A DNA stretch of 64,000 nucleotides from Perkinsus chesapeaki (lineage: Eukaryota > Perkinsozoa > Perkinsida > Perkinsidae). The notes beneath the pieces were generated by a model, which made no database searches, was not told the origin of the DNA, and saw nothing but the letters and a program-made list of their open reading frames with translations. A program made the translations under genes and the position numbers. The stretch lies in NCBI GenBank assembly GCA_013115145.1, contig JAAPAO010000003.1, forward strand, positions 169,153 to 233,152, in the 5' to 3' direction. Positions 54,819 through 64,000 of this stretch are shown one piece after another (position 1 is the first letter of the stretch; the number at the start of each line of letters is the position of its first letter).

Positions 54819-55148
54819 CTAACCCTGAGTCAGCGATTGGTGTACCTTTTGCGGTGCGGGAGTTTGAATTGATAATGCTGCTCCCGAGGCGTTTTTGCTC
54901 ATTAGTTGTTCAAGCTGCGCAGTTGCGTATCTCGTCTTCCCTGCTGACCTCTCCAAATCGCTTGTCAGTTTATAACGGTATAAACTCGAGTCAGTGATAA
55001 CGGCAAGAGACACTATAACAGAAGCATGAGCTCTAACACGGTGAAGACCACCGAAATGATAATTGCGCTCCACTAAGAACTCTGCAGCCTCATCGACTGC
55101 CGCATCCACCGCACCAGCCTCGTCCTGGTTGGCTCTGCCCGACTCCAC
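54819..55148 (-). CDS. Hypothetical 109-residue protein
   Basis: Single open frame between the transporter and Rab genes, beginning MESGRANQDEAGAVDAAVDE with a possible short membrane segment (ASVIVSLAVITDSSLY) and a polar C-terminus. No family recognised. It fits tightly in the intergenic gap and has a protein-like composition, but it may be chance or an exon of a neighbour. Confidence 0.35.
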   Translation of the reverse strand: MESGRANQDEAGAVDAAVDEAAEFLVERNYHFGGLHRVRAHASVIVSLAVITDSSLYRYKLTSDLERSAGKTRYATAQLEQLMSKNASGAALSIQTPAPQKVHQSLTQG

Positions 55149-55162
55149 CCGACCTAGTCCGG

Positions 55163-56019
55163 TTAACAGCGAACGCTCCGGCCTTCATCGGATCTTGTTG
55201 CTGTTCGTGTGGCAGCAGCTTGGCTGAGGATGCATCGCTCACAGCTCTGGTGGGGCAAGGGCGCTACCGATCTCGACGAAGACGTGATGCACGTTTTCTC
55301 CTGTCTTAGCGCTGGTCTCCACAAATAGCAGTTTATTCTCCTGCGCGTAGTCGGCTCCCTTCTGAGTTGAAACCTCACGCTCGGCCGCCAAGTCGGACTT
55401 GTTGCCACACAATGCTAGAGAGGGGCTTCAAAACAGTCAGCGTATGCAGGTTGTCACCTATGACCACGTCGGGATTGTGAGAGCTTCGCAACTCATTAAC
55501 CCATCGTTTGGCGCCCTCGAAGGACTCCCGGCTGGTGATATCGTACACGACCACTGCTGCTGCAGCGCCTCTGAAGAGGAACTCTTAGCAGCGAGCCTTG
55601 GCAAGAAATGAACGGTGGGTATTCAAAAGTTCTATACCATACCGCTCTCGCCGCGACAGCATGATAATATAGCAATAACACCAACGCAAGGGGTTACCTG
55701 TAATACATGGGAGCAAGACTCCGATACCGCTCCTGGCCGGCCGTGTCCCAAATTTCAAACTTGATGTGAACGGGGGAATCCGGGAAGGGACTGACGGTCT
55801 GTGTCATGAACGCTGCCCCAATAGTGGGCTCTTGGTACTCGTAGAACTCCCCTCGAGCGAATCTTAGGTTAAAGCAAGCTTTACGTACGGTTGCTGTGCA
55901 GCTCACCTGACAACCACGCAGCTTTTCCCTACACTGGCGTCCCCTAGCAGAACTAATTTATGGTGTAATATGCTAGGGGCAGCCGATGCTGCTGGTGTAA
56001 GGTGCCCGTCTGTGCTCAT
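55163..56019 (-). CDS. Rab5-like small GTPase
   Basis: Early-endosome type Rab. ATG 56019 starts [20 protein letters not shown], then G1 [16 protein letters not shown]. After an intron: [20 protein letters not shown] (effector region, Rab5 type), [20 protein letters not shown] (G3). Next exon: [20 protein letters not shown] and [15 protein letters not shown]. Last exon: [20 protein letters not shown] (G4) and [14 protein letters not shown] (G5), reaching SALAPPEL, where the frame has TGA at about 55230. The usual C-terminal di-cysteine is absent. If a 19-nt intron (GTGAGCGA...TCAG) is removed, the frame continues to a single terminal Cys (RSVRC) at 55163. All nucleotide-binding motifs are intact. 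Confidence 0.9.
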
Positions 56020-56367
56020 TTACGTAAGAGAGCTTGCTGGGAAGAAAGCTTGGGTTGAAAGATACGTGGAAAGGTAGAGTGACGCTTTCACGCGAATTTG
56101 GACGCTGAATGTGTTCTAATATTTACGACAAAGCATATCCTATTCCGAAGCTTAAAAACTGAGATAATCATCCCGCATATGGTACTGTTAAACCCCTACT
56201 GCTACAGTGACGTACTACAACGACGCGTCAGCGCTCCAATAACGTTGTTACACGTGTAAAAACAGCCTTTAACCGGAATAGTTTTTCTCCTAATAATCGC
56301 TCGTCCAAAGTTGAGAAGAACGTTTTAATTTTCCCGTGACATCTACCGACATCCTCTAGACGTAAAA
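56020..56367. other. Divergent promoter region
   Basis: No gene seen between the minus-strand Rab and the plus-strand EBP2 gene; probably a shared promoter region. Confidence 0.5.
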
Positions 56368-57671
56368 TGCCTTTAGTTCTACCATTCTTGCCCGGTATGG
56401 CTGAGTCCTCCGATCTCCTGCGAAAAACCGAATGCGATGTCGAGAAGGTACTACCACTTGCCATTCGCTCCATACCGCTCTTGCCGTCAGATTAATGCGG
56501 CATTGAAGTCTATCAGCTACGCTGTCCCCGAAGGCCTCTCTCGAGTGCCGTGGATCGAGACCCTTGCCCTTACCAGCACACAGGAGCCTATATCAACGAA
56601 GGGCCTCAAGCCTGATGATCGGGTGGAGATCGAAAAGGCTATGTAATAGAAGGGTTGAGAGGTTGGTGTCCAAGGTAGCGGTTAGGTACTCTCAAGCTCA
56701 AGAGAGCGTGGTCGAGGCGTTCCGGAGGTTCGCTGCTATGGGCATCGAGGCCAATCGCCCGGATGACTTCTACGCAGAAATGCTCAAGTCTGACCAACAG
56801 ATGGGCAAGGTAAAATGCATCATTGCTGGTGTCGGGTATGGTTGCGCTTAGATCCGAGAGAACCTTGCTGACCAGCAAAAACGTATTGATATTGTTGAAG
56901 AAAGGAAGCGTCGTCAGGCTGAGAAGAAGTATGGCGCCTTAGCGGGAAAAATACTAGGACGCCTTTCGCACCTCAGGTTCGGGAAGAAAATGCAGGTTGC
57001 GGCGGCTCAGGCACGTGCCGCTCAGAAGAGGGAGAATCTTGCTGATATAGAGAAGTGGAAGGAGAATAAAGGAGAGGGTACTATCGGGGCCGGCGGACAG
57101 TCACGAAACTTCGGCTTGAACTGTCTTCTTTGGGGAACAAAATGCGGGCGTAGTGTTCAGGGGTAATACATAGCGATGGCATTTTATCGGGCTCGGCATA
57201 CGCTGCCGCCTCATTACTCTCCGCACTGGTGGCGTGTTGGAAATGCATCGATTCTAGTGGAGACTTTATTTTCCCATTGCTCTTAAGGTGAATCGGCCAG
57301 CATTGAAAAAACACTCGAGAAGGTGGCCAAGAAAGGCGGGGCGGAACCGGCTGCTGCTGGAGCTCATAAAGAGACCCATGGAAAGGGCGGCAAAGGAGGA
57401 AAAGGCGGCAAAGGTGGAAAAGGGAAAGTAAATAAGAAGCGACAAGCTAAGGACAAGAAGTGTGCAGCCTGGAGTGTTTCATCCGGTAGTTGGCGGACTC
57501 AGGTACGGCCACGGTGGGCCTAAGCGGGCGTTGAAGAACAACTCGGCGGCCAGCTGCCGTGACGTCTCATCGTTCAAGGCATCAAAGCACTCTCCTATGG
57601 GGAGAGGAAAGGGCAAAGGGAAGGGTGTAAATAAAGGGATAAAGAAGGCCGGCGGCGGCGGGAAGCGGTGA
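56368..57671 (+). CDS. EBP2: rRNA-processing protein EBP2
   Basis: Nucleolar 60S ribosome assembly factor (EBNA1BP2 family). Exons: MPLVLPFLPG then MAESSDLLRKTECDVEK (56368-56448); INAALKSISYAVPEGLSRVP, WIETLALTS and LKPDDRVEIEK (family WIERLDVT...D--RE). A GC...AG intron at 56638-56674 leads to VAVRYSQAQESVVEAFRRFA and RPDDFYAEMLKSDQQMGK (family RPDDFFAEMVKSDxHM, diagnostic). Next IRENLADQQKRIDIVEERKR, KKYGALAGKILGR, MQVAAAQARAAQKRENLADI. After a longer intron (about 57076-57288) come a Gly/Lys-rich segment and, after one more, HGGPKRALKNNSAASCRDVS, KGKGVNKGIKKAGGGGKR. Complete. Upstream ATG 56368 and inner ATG 56398 are both in frame. Confidence 0.9.
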
Positions 57672-57819
57672 AGCTGCCATTAGCCACCAGACGTTTACCT
57701 TACCACGTTGAACTCCAGTAACACTGTTTCTACTACTTCTACTACTACGATAAGTCCCTGAAAGATATTGCGTTAAGTTTAGAGATTCGGGGTTCATTGG
57801 TGTAGCGTTGACTGATTAA

Positions 57820-59095
57820 ATGGCAAGGACACGTGGGGAAACATCGAGGAAGCGGAAGCATTCTGAGGGGCAACAGTCGTGCCACCAAGCGTCGTCTTCG
57901 TCATCTTCGAGCTGCTCGACGGCGGCGCCCTCGGATCCTGTCCTGCCGACCAAGGCCGGCGAAGTTGTAACGTTACGGCTAACACCACGGAGCCACATTA
58001 TGGAGCAGCTACTGCGCCTGGCCGATATTAACTTCAAATTGCAGCTCAGGATGCCGCCTCAAACGACACTCAAGTCCATCGTGGACAGAGTGCTTGGTCG
58101 GTGGCGCTCTCATGTCGGCAATGGACACCGCGTTGTGGCCCAGGGCCTGCGGCTTCATCTGCCCCCCACTGTGGATGCGGGGGAGGTGATCCTTCCTGTG
58201 TCCTGGTCGATTCAGGATGTCGTGAAGGTGTATCCTCATTGTGTGGATGGTGGGGTTACATGGCTGGTCTTTGACGGTGAAGATGACAAGTGCCACGAGG
58301 CCGCCGAGCCCAGCCCACTTCCGGCGCCTTCATCGCCGATCGATACCACTGAAAGTTGCATTCGAGGCATCATGGAGTCCAACAGCGATGCAGCTGTTAT
58401 TGCAGCAGCGCAGGCAGTAGAGAACATTCCGGACTTCAGAAGCATCGGCTACCCTATGGTGCCGCCCCCTTCTGCCGGAACTTCAGCGCAGAGTAGTTCC
58501 CCGACCCCTCGACGAAATGCGAAGCAAGACGTCGTGGACGGTGGCTTAGAACCAGATGACATGTCGCGCGCTGATGGTTGTCGAGAAACTAGTGGATGCG
58601 GCCCCAGAAAGAAAGCTAAAGTGGAGCGCGCAGAAGCAAGTTCCAGCTCCGACTCGGGTAGAGGAGACACCGACACAATCGCGACGGCGCTGCAGATGTC
58701 CCACCAAACCCACATGGCGCTACTGGCTTTCCAAGAGAGGCAACAGGTAAGGTGCCCTCGGATTCTTCAGACCAGTCTCTTCGCAGTCAGTTAATCACTG
58801 GGAATTACTCGCCAAATTCTTGCAGAAAAGGCTAATTTTTTTCTTGAGAGGGTTGACTAGTCGGCCGTAATTTTGTAGAAGTTCTCGCGATTTCTTGGTT
58901 CCTCACCGACATGTATTCCAACACTGCTTGGTCTTCCTCTGATAGGAGATGCTAGAGCGGCAGCAAGCGCAGTTTGCGAAGATGCTCGAGCAACAGCAGG
59001 ATTGGATGAAGAGTCTGCATGGCACGATGCTGCAGACGCTGCAAATTGCATTTAAATCGACAGGCAATCAGCAAGCTGAACCGAAAGGTGGCTAA
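57820..59095 (+). CDS. Basic/disordered protein, unknown family
   Basis: ATG 57820 opens MARTRGETSRKRKHSEGQQS, a basic then Ser-rich disordered N-terminus. A folded-looking middle follows (residues about 48-150): VVTLRLTPRSHIMEQLLRLA, LQLRMPPQTTLKSIVDRVLG, VDAGEVILPVSWSIQDVVKV, WLVFDGEDD; strand-helix alternation suggests a ubiquitin- or PB1-like fold, unproven. Then come Pro/Ser-rich linkers and a second NLS-like GPRKKAKVERAE. After an intron (about 58746-58955) a Gln-rich helix ends QQAQFAKMLEQQQDWMKSLH and the gene stops at 59095. Probably nuclear. Not identified. Confidence 0.55.
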
Positions 59096-59790
59096 TCTAG
59101 TCCTATGAACAATCATAATAATTACCATTAGTAGCATGCTTCATCCCAATGAGGTTCAGTGTTGTCAAGTGCCGCTGCCCCGCGGGAAGGGTGAACGAAG
59201 TTCGTGGTATTGATAAGTTTTCGTTCACCGTGCAAAGATGTTGCTCGGAACTCTTCGAACAAGAAGGATATTTGGTTCAGATTTGAGCAAGACCTGAACT
59301 GTTAGCATCCTCGCAGTTGGGGCCGAGTTGAAGTTCGCGGCTCGGCTTCTTTGGCTTGCTGTCTAGGATACTGATTCCCACTCAAGTGGGAAATTGGTGT
59401 TGCCTTGTACTCTACCGCGAAATGAGATTTCCGCACTGTGGGTTGACAACACGGTACCATTGACACCTAGACACTAGTGGTACACTGGAGATGCACGGGC
59501 ATTTGGCGTAAAACTGCTGCACACCAGTGATAACGAGGGTACATCTCCATTGTATGTACCATGGACACCATTGTAAAGGATTCGCGTTACCTTCGTTGGG
59601 AACGTAACGGGAAGACATATTTACTATGTACTGGATGCAATGAGATCACCTACTGCATCAGGTGGCACGGCCACCGGTAGCACACCTTAAACTCATATTC
59701 TTGTCAAGGAGGTTAAAAGGAACTCAACAAGGAATGAGATGGAAAGCATAAGTCGATCAATGCACCTTAGAGAAGCTCAAAGCTTACTGG
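59096..59790. other. Intergenic region
   Basis: No gene seen. A small imperfect inverted stretch (GGTACCATTGACACC at 59452; GGTACATCTCC...GTACCATGG around 59530-59570) may be a local hairpin. Confidence 0.45.
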
Positions 59791-61302
59791 TTACTCCGCT
59801 TTTTCGAGAGCGCCTCGACGACCGCGGTGCAGGATAATATTCGGCACGTCGTGAGAATAGAAACGTCTCAGTCCCATGGAAAGGACACATACCGAAATCA
59901 CACCAATGAGCACTAAGAGCAACTCGCTAATGGTGGACCTTATTGGAGCTACAACCAGTGGGTGATCGTATAGAACGTGTAGGCCGCAAAGAGCCTGCGT
60001 GAAGCAAGTGTACAGAACGAAACTAATACTGTAACATACAGTTAGCAGATGAAGGCTGTTTGGCTGCTTACTGCATACCTTAAAAGACAATTTATGTCCT
60101 AAAATTATCATGCACGGAACCCTGAAGGACTGGATGAAAATCTGGAAGACATTGGTTCGAAGAGACCATAATAGTTCTGCCGCTAAACTCGGCGGTACGC
60201 AAGCGTCAGCACTTGGACAGATCTGCATTAGTGGAGTTCTCCTTCTCACGAGGCTATCAATGAGTAGTCCAATCGCGCCGGCAACAACAGGTATATAGGG
60301 AACAGAACATATTCTCAACGAGTCTCTGGAGAGTAACCATAGCGGAGCAGGTTCTTCATCCACACTTCCCAAGCAGAGACCTCGCACGCGTGCTGCGAAG
60401 TGATTCTCGGAGCCGTAAAGCGCCGTGATGAGATCCTTCAGTTTTGTGTAGTCCTCTGGTGAAGTGCATTTAGCGTCACTCACACTGAAGGAGCTCAACT
60501 TCGATGAGAAAGTGCTCCAATCCTGGAAACATCCCAATGCTTCGCGGCCCAATAGAACACTCGTGGCGACACTTAGCACCATTTTGCAGCATGAATCAGA
60601 TGTATCCTTGCGACCAAATTCCTGAATAGCATAAATGCTAACAATATCCATTAGTTGAATTATCATTAGATACAGGCATAGCTTAACGTGACGCAGATTT
60701 AAGATGATAACATCCTTTTTATCATGCGTTCGCATAAAAACGGCCAACTCGTAAACACACCAGAGGCGATCTAGGTAACTGGGAGTCCAGAGAACGACAA
60801 GCTTGTTCGATACTCGGAGGTAGTCAGAGAGCCTCGATATACCGCGCATCTTCGCAGCGAAGTCGGATTGGTTGATACAACATTTGTCGAGGAACACCGT
60901 TGTGTTGCGATGCTCGAATAATGAAAGTGTAAAAGTACTCCCTATGAACGAGAGAAGGCCAATTAAAACAAGGATAAGGTAATACAATTTGCAGGAAGTA
61001 TACCAACACAGCCAAACTCCAACGATAGATGAGATCACCGTAACTTTATAGGGCATGGCGGAGCTACAGCAAGTTAAAAGTGCAGCCTGTTTCCACCAAC
61101 CGCTGTCAGACCATGCATGGCTCAAGAAAATATCAACAGAGCTTACTGGAGCTGATGTATTATAGGCAGCCACGCAATCCTCAGAGTTCCGTAAAAGGGA
61201 TGCATCCCATATTAAGGAGGATAGAGAACAGCCTCGTAGGGGCTCGTGAGATTGAGAAGTGGCGATCTCTTGTTCACAAGAGCGAATGCAGTGCGAGGAC
61301 AT
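59791..61302 (-). CDS. Membrane protein with TIR-like domain split by transmembrane helices
   Basis: 503-residue single-exon protein. Residues about 55-66 read SSVDIFLSHAWSDSGWWKQA, like the opening strand and BB-loop region of TIR-like domains. Two membrane helices follow (VTVISSIVGVWLCWY, YLILVLIGLLSFIGSTFTLS). The fold then resumes with TTVFLDKCCINQSDFAAKM and KLVVLWTPSYLDRLWCVYEL. In the WCxxEL motif the Glu aligns with the catalytic Glu of TIR NADases (established for plant TIRs and SARM1; equivalence here is inferred). The C-terminal half has two or more further helices (YSISFVLYTCFTQALCGLHV, ISELLLVLIGVISVCVLSMG). Similar multi-copy proteins occur in protists related to dinoflagellates, to my knowledge without assigned function. 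A truncated copy lies downstream at 62507. Confidence 0.65.
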   Translation of the reverse strand: MSSHCIRSCEQEIATSQSHEPLRGCSLSSLIWDASLLRNSEDCVAAYNTSAPVSSVDIFLSHAWSDSGWWKQAALLTCCSSAMPYKVTVISSIVGVWLCWYTSCKLYYLILVLIGLLSFIGSTFTLSLFEHRNTTVFLDKCCINQSDFAAKMRGISRLSDYLRVSNKLVVLWTPSYLDRLWCVYELAVFMRTHDKKDVIILNLRHVKLCLYLMIIQLMDIVSIYAIQEFGRKDTSDSCCKMVLSVATSVLLGREALGCFQDWSTFSSKLSSFSVSDAKCTSPEDYTKLKDLITALYGSENHFAARVRGLCLGSVDEEPAPLWLLSRDSLRICSVPYIPVVAGAIGLLIDSLVRRRTPLMQICPSADACVPPSLAAELLWSLRTNVFQIFIQSFRVPCMIILGHKLSFKVCSKQPNSLHLLTVCYSISFVLYTCFTQALCGLHVLYDHPLVVAPIRSTISELLLVLIGVISVCVLSMGLRRFYSHDVPNIILHRGRRGALEKAE

Positions 61303-61457
61303 ATATGGAGCAATGACGAATCCCTACGGTGCACCTCGATTCGACCAAATCAAGACTGAAGCAAGAGTGGAATCCTAAGCAGGTTCACTCGCAAAGATTC
61401 CTATAGAGTGGCAATTCCTGGACACCAGGACAGCTCCGGGCAGCACAGGACACGAGT

Positions 61458-62220
61458 GTTTACTATGAGTCCATCTACGGTATACTATTCCTCATTGGAA
61501 ACCTTGCATTCATTCCCACTGTGGTGGCGTCACCTCCGTGACAGGTGGTTCGAAGTCGGTCACAGATACCAAGGGCCCAAACCCGCGTCACGGTGGAGGC
61601 TGGCATCGCCTACTGGCAGGAGGCTCCCGCCTATGACGGTAACAATGTTCCTATATCACATGAATCCTTCTACCAGTAGATGTAAATTGAGTTGTGGTGT
61701 GTTGCCCGTGGCAACAGCTACGCATTCGCCTCGTGGGAACAAGAGAAAATATATGGCCAGACTGAGAAAAAAGGAAGCAATACAAACACCGCTGATTCAC
61801 AAGTCCTAAAAGTACCATCCGTTCTGCGTGTTTTCTCGCAGAGGCCCACTGACAGCATCAGTCTGGCCCGACCCTGGTCAGTGACCCATTAGAAGAAGGA
61901 AGCAGGCAAGATACAAGGATTCCAACACACCTTCGAGTATACTTTGAGGGGGGCTAACGCTACTACTGCAAGCTTGACAATACGGTGAGTAATATGTGGG
62001 CTATATGGTGGATGATGTGCGATTGTTTGTGGCTGATCGAGTATTAATCAGCGGGATTACTTGCTGAATGGTCGGCCTAAGATCGTTGAAGTTCATCCTC
62101 GTTCACGTCAGAACTACCATTTTGCACTAACAGGCTCGTTTGGTTCGAGTGTTACATTGTTAGCATTTGTGAGATTAGAAGCAAATACCCGAGCGGGCAA
62201 ACAGTGTGAGGACAGAAGAT
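61458..62220 (+). CDS. Possible secreted protein, exons uncertain
   Basis: Several short coding-like stretches in one direction: a signal-like SIYGILFLIGNLAFIPTVVA (about 61470-61530), VEAGIAYWQEAPAYDGNNVP (about 61590-61650), LWCVARGNSYAFASWEQEKI (61692 on), KIQGFQHTFEYTLRGANATT (about 61910-61970) and YLLNGRPKIVEVHPRSRQNY (62056 on). Together they suggest an intron-split secreted or surface protein, but no ATG or full set of joins was fixed. It could equally be a decayed gene. Confidence 0.3.
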
Positions 62221-62506
62221 GCTGCTTAAACACAAGGGCGTTGATTGTGGTTACTGTGAAGTCTTTAACTCTTCTTGTTGTCCAAAAATTTAGAGGATGA
62301 CTAGCTGCAACTCAACAAGGAGGAAAAGAAAACGTATCATAACTCCAATGATGGCGAGACGTCGTCGCCCAATTTCGTACAAGAAATTGGCCATATCATT
62401 TGATATAGTTCGAGTTGACTTAGTTAATCTATGCAGTTCAGTCGGGCCAAAATCTTCCTATGTATTCGGCTCAACCTTGGTGATTGATGTCAGCTACCAA
62501 CAGACG

Positions 62507-63262
62507 TCAACGACCTCTATGCAGGATACTGCTTGAAACGTCGTGAGAATAGGAGCGTCTCACTCCGATAAAAAGAACGGATGAGGGAATCACACCGATG
62601 GCCAGTAAAAGCAGCTCGCTAATTGAGGACCTTATTGGAGCTACAACCAGTGGATGATCGTATAGAACGTGTAGGCCGCAAAGAGCCTGTGTGAAGCAAG
62701 TGTACAGAACGAAACTAATACAATAATACATAGTTAGCAGAAGGCGGTTTGGCTGCTCACTATGTACTTTAGAGGCTAGCTTATGCCCTAAGATCAACAT
62801 ACAGGGTATCCTGAAACAACGAATGACAACCGGAAAGATATGGCTGCGAAGAGACCGCAGAACTTCCAGTGTAATGCTTGGCAGTGGCGGAGAATCAACC
62901 CCTCGCGGAGAGAGTTGAGCAGCCGCAGTTGCCCTTCTCATGAGAAAGTCAAGTAGTGTTCCAATAGCACCGCAGGAGATGAGAGGTATATAGGCAATGG
63001 AACATATTCTCAACGAGTCTCTGGAGAGTATCCATAGCGGGGCCGGTTTCTCATCCACACTTCCCAAGCAGAGACCTCGCACGCGTGCTGCGAATTGATT
63101 CTCGGAGCCGTAAAGCTCCGTGATGAGATCCTTCAGTTTTGTGTAGTCATCTGGCGAAGTGCACTTAGCGTCACTCACACTGAAGGAACTCAACTTCGAT
63201 GAGAAGGTGCTCCAATCTTGGAAGCAGCCAAATGCTTCGTGCCCCAATAGAACACTCGTAGC
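62507..63262 (-). pseudogene. 5'-truncated copy of the TIR-like membrane protein
   Basis: Closely matches the C-terminal half of the gene at 59791-61302 (FGCFQDWSTFSSKLSSFSVS, RVRGLCLGSVDEKPAPLW, ISFVLYTCFTQALCGLHVLY), with many synonymous-looking and some coding differences. Similarity ends abruptly at about 63262. The whole SHAW/WCVYEL TIR-like portion is missing and unrelated sequence follows. The frame stays open, so it may be expressed, or be a partial segmental duplication in decay. Confidence 0.7.
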
Positions 63263-63518
63263 GATGTGCCGAGAGTCGAGATTCCCTCTTAAGAAGAACA
63301 GTGACCGATGTTATTTAACTTTCTGTGCTGTTCTGTCTCCATTTGCGCACGCGTGCAACTCCTTGTGATATGTCGCTAAGATACTTAAGCGCGCTACTGT
63401 ATCATACTAGCACCTTTACTTGAATTTATAAGTTAGTCACAACTTCATTAACCACAACCACTATAGTTGTGTTCTTAATATTGGCACAATCATCCGAGAA
63501 GTAACTATAACCAGAATA
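63263..63518. other. Non-coding region before tandem repeats, possible LTR
   Basis: AT-rich, no ORF. Given the following PBS-like repeats and coiled-coil ORF, it might be the 3' part of a long terminal repeat; no second LTR copy is visible to test this. Confidence 0.3.
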
Positions 63519-63633
63519 TTTGGTTCCCGACTTTGATTGACATTGAGAAGATTTGGTTCCCGACTTTGATTGACATTAAGAAGATTTGGTTCCCGACTTT
63601 GATTGACATTGAGAAGATTTGGTTCCCGACTCT
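63519..63633 (+). repeat. 33-bp tandem repeat, about 3.5 copies
   Basis: Units begin TTTGGTTCCCGACTTTGATT at 63519, 63552, 63585 and 63618, with single-base differences (one T-to-A change, last copy divergent after the C). Each contains TGGTTCCCGA, which has the TGG start of a tRNA primer-binding site. Confidence 0.9.
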
Positions 63634-63674
63634 ATTACCTTTCAACCCGATTATTGTTTTGTTATTGAAGACTA

Positions 63675-64000
63675 ATGAGATCTGACTCAGCTAATGATAG
63701 TTCCCCACATGCCGATCGCACATCTGACTCAACGGTTTCCAGCCCTCCGCTTTGGGCTTGGGAATTAAAGAATGAAATTGATTCGTTGAGGTCACTTCAA
63801 GAAGATATACAGGCCGTCAAGACGCTCCAGGAGAAGATGGAGAAGTTACTCACTAAGGTGGATAATCTTCAACTCAACTCTCCAACTCAGACTAACAAGA
63901 AGACCGCTAATGGAGAAACTGGTTCTACTGAAACTGATAAGCAGAAGACCAATAGTGATCATCAGAAAGAACTAGAAGTAAAACCACCGAGACCGCTCAA
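63675..64000 (+). CDS. Coiled-coil ORF, possible retroelement gag, 3' partial
   Basis: An ATG at 63675 opens a frame still open at the window end (over 108 codons). It begins MRSDSANDSSPHADRTSD, contains LKNEIDSLRSLQEDIQAVKT and LQEKMEKLLTKVDNLQLNS (heptad coiled coil), then a polar Lys/Thr/Glu/Asn stretch. A short acidic/Ser N-terminus, coiled coil and polar linker close behind a PBS-like repeat is compatible with gag of an LTR retrotransposon. Without the nucleocapsid or pol region this is a guess; an ordinary coiled-coil gene is the alternative. Confidence 0.45.
   Translation, partial: MRSDSANDSSPHADRTSDSTVSSPPLWAWELKNEIDSLRSLQEDIQAVKTLQEKMEKLLTKVDNLQLNSPTQTNKKTANGETGSTETDKQKTNSDHQKELEVKPPRPL

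Overview
The window is nuclear DNA from a compact, intron-rich protist genome. The gene complement (COP9 signalosome, GPI transamidase, SHPRH, EBP2, Rab5, two RtcB ligases, a Vrg4-type sugar transporter) is eukaryotic. Almost every gene is cut by introns of roughly 25-55 nt. Short introns, a few apparent GC-AG introns, multi-copy HAD-like and TIR-like families and moderate GC suggest an alveolate. A Perkinsus-like perkinsozoan is my best guess, but this is inference. All exon joins were made by eye from reading frame, protein-family resemblance and GT/GC...AG boundaries.

Layout. 0-19.8 kb is dense and all on the plus strand: an RS/RRM splicing factor, a primase-like protein ending in an SH3 domain, PIG-S, a bZIP factor, a cytochrome b5 reductase, a membrane RING protein, an RtcB ligase, a BRC-repeat-like protein, a second bacterial-type RtcB, and a PUS7/TruD pseudouridine synthase. 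20.4-27.3 kb is on the minus strand: two tandem HAD-like genes, a UFD1-fold protein with zinc fingers, and a cyclic-nucleotide-binding protein. 28-30.1 kb holds a TTC4-type TPR protein that continues into a prefoldin-like module.

30.4-37.4 kb is gene-poor and unusual. It carries two paralogous four-exon genes for small secreted or type I membrane proteins with an internal repeat, which I recognise from no known family. It also carries more than a dozen perfect short palindromes, most with a single unpaired central base.

37.5-59.1 kb is again gene-dense: thymidylate kinase, a coiled-coil nuclear-type protein, two tandem RidA genes, CSN1, SHPRH, a helical-repeat protein, a coiled-coil protein, a sugar-nucleotide transporter, a Rab5-like GTPase, EBP2 and an unknown basic protein. 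59.8-63.3 kb holds a membrane TIR-like protein and a 5'-truncated second copy. The window ends in a 33-bp tandem repeat followed by a coiled-coil ORF that could be the start of a retroelement gag gene.

Functional themes are RNA repair and modification (two RtcB ligases, PUS7), DNA repair and replication (primase-like, BRC-like, SHPRH, dTMP kinase), ubiquitin/NEDD8 control (RING, UFD1-like, CSN1, SHPRH) and secretory-pathway functions (PIG-S, sugar transporter, Rab5). Neighbouring genes have separate promoters as far as can be seen; nothing indicates operons.
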